NCBI GenBank assembly: GCA_045564915.1
Contig: JBJLGL010000004.1
Span: 1 to 64,000 of the forward strand
Source of the DNA: JAQWRV01 sp045564915
Lineage (GTDB): Bacteria; Pseudomonadota; Alphaproteobacteria; Rhodospirillales; Rhodospirillaceae
Direction of reading: 5' to 3'
Length of the DNA stretch: 64,000 nucleotides
Shown here: positions 63,841 through 64,000 of the stretch, piece after piece
Numbering within the stretch: position 1 is the stretch's first letter
Layout: each line of letters opens with the position of its first letter
The notes under the pieces: model-generated
Told to the model about the DNA's origin: nothing
Seen by the model: only the letters and a program-made list of their open reading frames with translations
Database searches by the model: none
Program-made: the position numbers and the translations under genes

Positions 63841-64000
63841 ATGCCGTCAGACCAAGATCGGCCAAATCGACCGTTTAGCGGAGCTAAAGCCATTCGATAT
63901 GCCGATTTCGTTCATGAAATCGACGTTCACGAGGAAGCTGTAAGCTATAACCTGTTGACACCTGAGTTGGTTATTGGGCCGGATGGTAAGCCCCAGCCTT
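63841..64000 (+). CDS. Unrecognised gene, cut by the window end
   Basis: An open frame starting MPSDQDRPNRPFSGAKAIR continues to the end of the window with no stop (53 codons visible). Coding looks plausible: charged N-terminus, then FVHEIDVHEEAVSYNLL. I cannot assign a family from this fragment. It starts 75 bases after the tRNA-Gly 3' end on the same strand. Confidence 0.5.
   Translation, partial: MPSDQDRPNRPFSGAKAIRYADFVHEIDVHEEAVSYNLLTPELVIGPDGKPQP

Noticed and set aside
1..64000. CRISPR array, IS element, prophage or attachment site
   Set aside because: No regularly spaced short repeats, transposase, integrase or phage structural genes were found. The tRNA-Gly shows no duplicated 3' end downstream.

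Overview
The window reads as one contiguous piece of an alphaproteobacterial chromosome, most likely a Rhodospirillales-like, probably aquatic, Gram-negative bacterium of moderate GC. The lineage call rests on gene order (argH - lptM - lysA - DUF4175/TIGR02302 - DUF3426 protein; ABC-2 permease - argD - argF), on a SAM-II riboswitch ahead of metZ, and on the gene families present. No insertion sequence, integrase, rRNA or CRISPR array was seen.

Region 1 (1-30.3 kb) is mostly core metabolism and envelope maintenance. On the minus strand lie argH-lptM-lysA-TIGR02302, a PAP2 phosphatase coupled to an ArnT-like GT39 transferase, a 3-hydroxyacyl-CoA dehydrogenase, etfA/etfB and a PduO-type corrinoid adenosyltransferase. 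A plus-strand operon follows: lptG, a second GT39-PAP2 pair, a small unknown protein and three tandem alpha/beta-hydrolase paralogues that share a non-canonical nucleophile elbow. Then come recX, an ABC-2 permease, argD-argF, trkH, folE, apaG and metZ behind a SAM-II riboswitch plus intrinsic terminator.

Region 2 (27-59 kb) is the unusual part: a type II secretion system (T2SS) interwoven with a family of cytoplasmic TPR proteins that carry a C-terminal GT9-like (heptosyltransferase-like) glycosyltransferase domain. Read in the direction of transcription (minus strand), the order is HicB-like protein, gspE, three TPR-GT genes (one with two complete modules in 1008 residues), a small DxD glycosyltransferase, three more TPR-GT genes (two sharing an 806-bp near-identical repeat), a secreted Ser/Thr/Gly/Ala-rich protein with its own strong terminator, gspF-G-H-I-J, another TPR-GT gene, then gspK-L-M-C-D, a Sel1 lipoprotein and a small membrane protein. 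An eighth TPR-GT gene sits beside a phosphoheptose-isomerase-like gene at 27.8-30.3 kb. I infer a dedicated system that makes, glycosylates and exports an abundant surface glycoprotein; nothing here proves the coupling.

Region 3 (59.3-64 kb, plus strand) holds two membrane-anchored SGNH-type proteins, a minimal prepilin peptidase that could process the T2SS pseudopilins, a KpsC/KpsS-like polysaccharide protein, tRNA-Gly(CCC), and the 5' end of an unrecognised gene cut by the window edge.
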